A stretch of 32,462 bases of DNA, taken from Phycisphaeraceae bacterium (lineage in GTDB: Bacteria > Planctomycetota > Phycisphaerae > Phycisphaerales > Zrk34). The stretch is from the NCBI GenBank assembly GCA_028282685.1, contig JANQHK010000003.1, positions 1 through 32,462 on the forward strand, read 5' to 3'. This document shows, one piece after another, positions 32,110 through 32,462 of the stretch. A model generated the notes under the pieces. The model saw nothing but the letters and a program-made list of their open reading frames with translations. It was not told the origin of the DNA and made no database searches. Position 1 is the first letter of the stretch; every line of letters begins with the position of its first letter. A program made the translations under genes and the position numbers.

Positions 32110-32175
32110 GAAATTGCAACTCGCAAATAATACCGGAATGTCTTATTCTACTGTGTTTATACGAAATCGCAACTC
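32110..32175. promoter_or_regulatory. pair of GAAATYGCAACTC direct repeats, candidate Fur-family operators
   Basis: GAAATTGCAACTC (32110-32122) and GAAATCGCAACTC (32163-32175) are 53 bases apart, about five helical turns. The right copy overlaps the presumed fur -35 box and abuts the -35 of the CYTH gene. The left copy lies between the fur transcription start and its ATG. That binding occurs here is inference. Confidence 0.5.
32145..32172 (-). promoter_or_regulatory. promoter for the Fur-family gene
   Basis: On the minus strand: TTGCGA (32172-32167), 16 bases, TAGAAT (32150-32145). It leaves a leader of about 50 nt. Confidence 0.45.
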
Positions 32176-32204
32176 TGGAAGCAAAATACATATAGTCCTA
32201 TAAT
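32176..32204 (+). promoter_or_regulatory. promoter for the CYTH-domain gene
   Basis: TGGAAG (32176-32181), 17 bases, perfect TATAAT (32199-32204). The region is AT-rich and directly follows the right GCAACTC repeat. Confidence 0.5.
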
Positions 32205-32254
32205 GGATATTATGTAATATCGCGTCATTTCGCGGATTCTGATACGTTCGCTGC

Positions 32255-32462
32255 ATGGGACTGGAAATCGAAGCGAAAATGCCGCTTTCGGCCGAGGTGG
32301 ACATCGAGCCGCGCCTGCGTGAGCTTGGAGCTGAACCAGTCTACTGTGTCATCGAGCGGGATGCCTTCTTCGATGATTCGGCCGGATCGCTTCGGGCCGG
32401 GGATCGGGGATTACGCATACGTACCCGCCGCGATATTGATGGCTATAAGCAGCCCACGATCT
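32255..32462 (+). CDS. CYTH-domain protein, 5' part only
   Basis: 69 codons are present before the window ends. The N-terminus MGLEIEAK carries the ExExK signature (Glu4, Glu6, Lys8) of the CYTH superfamily, which includes class IV adenylate cyclases, thiamine triphosphatase and inorganic triphosphatases. LRAGDRGLRIRTRR supplies the basic residues expected to hold the triphosphate. Product and length cannot be settled from this fragment. It is divergent from the Fur-family gene and may share its control region. Confidence 0.8.
   Translation, partial: MGLEIEAKMPLSAEVDIEPRLRELGAEPVYCVIERDAFFDDSAGSLRAGDRGLRIRTRRDIDGYKQPTI

Noticed and set aside
1-32462. CRISPR array, anti-phage cluster, integrase or prophage
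   Set aside because: No regularly spaced direct repeats, cas, toxin-antitoxin, restriction or phage genes were seen; the rmuC and EEP-family genes are isolated housekeeping-type genes.

Overview
The window looks like chromosomal DNA of a planctomycete, most likely of the Phycisphaerae type. This is inferred from the gene content, not from a marker-gene search. Two secreted proteins end in PEP-CTERM tails. There is a pseudopilin with the H-X9-DG ending typical of planctomycetes, an OprP-like porin with an N-terminal coiled coil, a sulfatase / Gfo-Idh-MocA oxidoreductase / sugar-isomerase cassette, and GC-rich housekeeping genes scattered in short operons. No rRNA, tRNA, CRISPR array, prophage or intact transposase gene was seen.

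Layout. 1-192 is an almost perfect palindrome at the window edge, followed by a secreted subtilase (296-2050). 2.1-3.9 kb (minus) holds a PhnP-like metallo-hydrolase and a PilZ/YcgR-like protein. 4.3-7.3 kb (plus) holds a secreted SGNH/SASA-type esterase and a porin, each followed by a clear terminator. 7.4-9.9 kb (minus) holds an endonuclease/exonuclease/phosphatase-family protein, an MFS transporter and a small lipoprotein. 10.0-10.34 kb holds a strong promoter, a structured ~250-nt RNA that resembles 6S RNA, and its terminator. 10.4-16.1 kb holds cysE, ispE, rmuC, a pseudopilin and tyrS. 16.2-18.5 kb holds a lone nuoA, rpmB, rpsU-rsfS and panD. 18.6-21.8 kb holds an orphan sensor kinase, a small unknown protein and rsmB. 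21.9-25.6 kb (minus) is the isomerase-oxidoreductase-sulfatase cassette, probably for breakdown of sulfated sugars. 25.8-29.5 kb holds argH, an unknown 138-aa protein, thiL and a TsaE-YacG fusion. 29.5-32.1 kb (minus) holds an S9 peptidase and a Fur-family regulator. A CYTH-domain gene runs off the right edge.

The least expected features are these. (1) A 281-bp MITE-like inverted-repeat element sits at the 3' end of rsfS. It appears to supply the present stop codon, and its flanking 7-bp repeats predict an in-frame empty site. (2) A structured RNA has its own promoter and terminator and mutually exclusive helices. (3) TsaE is fused to a YacG-like zinc finger. (4) At least three families of short dispersed palindromic repeats occur between genes, some reused as terminators. 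(5) The 192-nt palindrome at the left edge is best explained as a fold-back copy seeded by a natural terminator hairpin, so it may be an assembly or amplification artefact. No large undescribed multi-gene system is evident.
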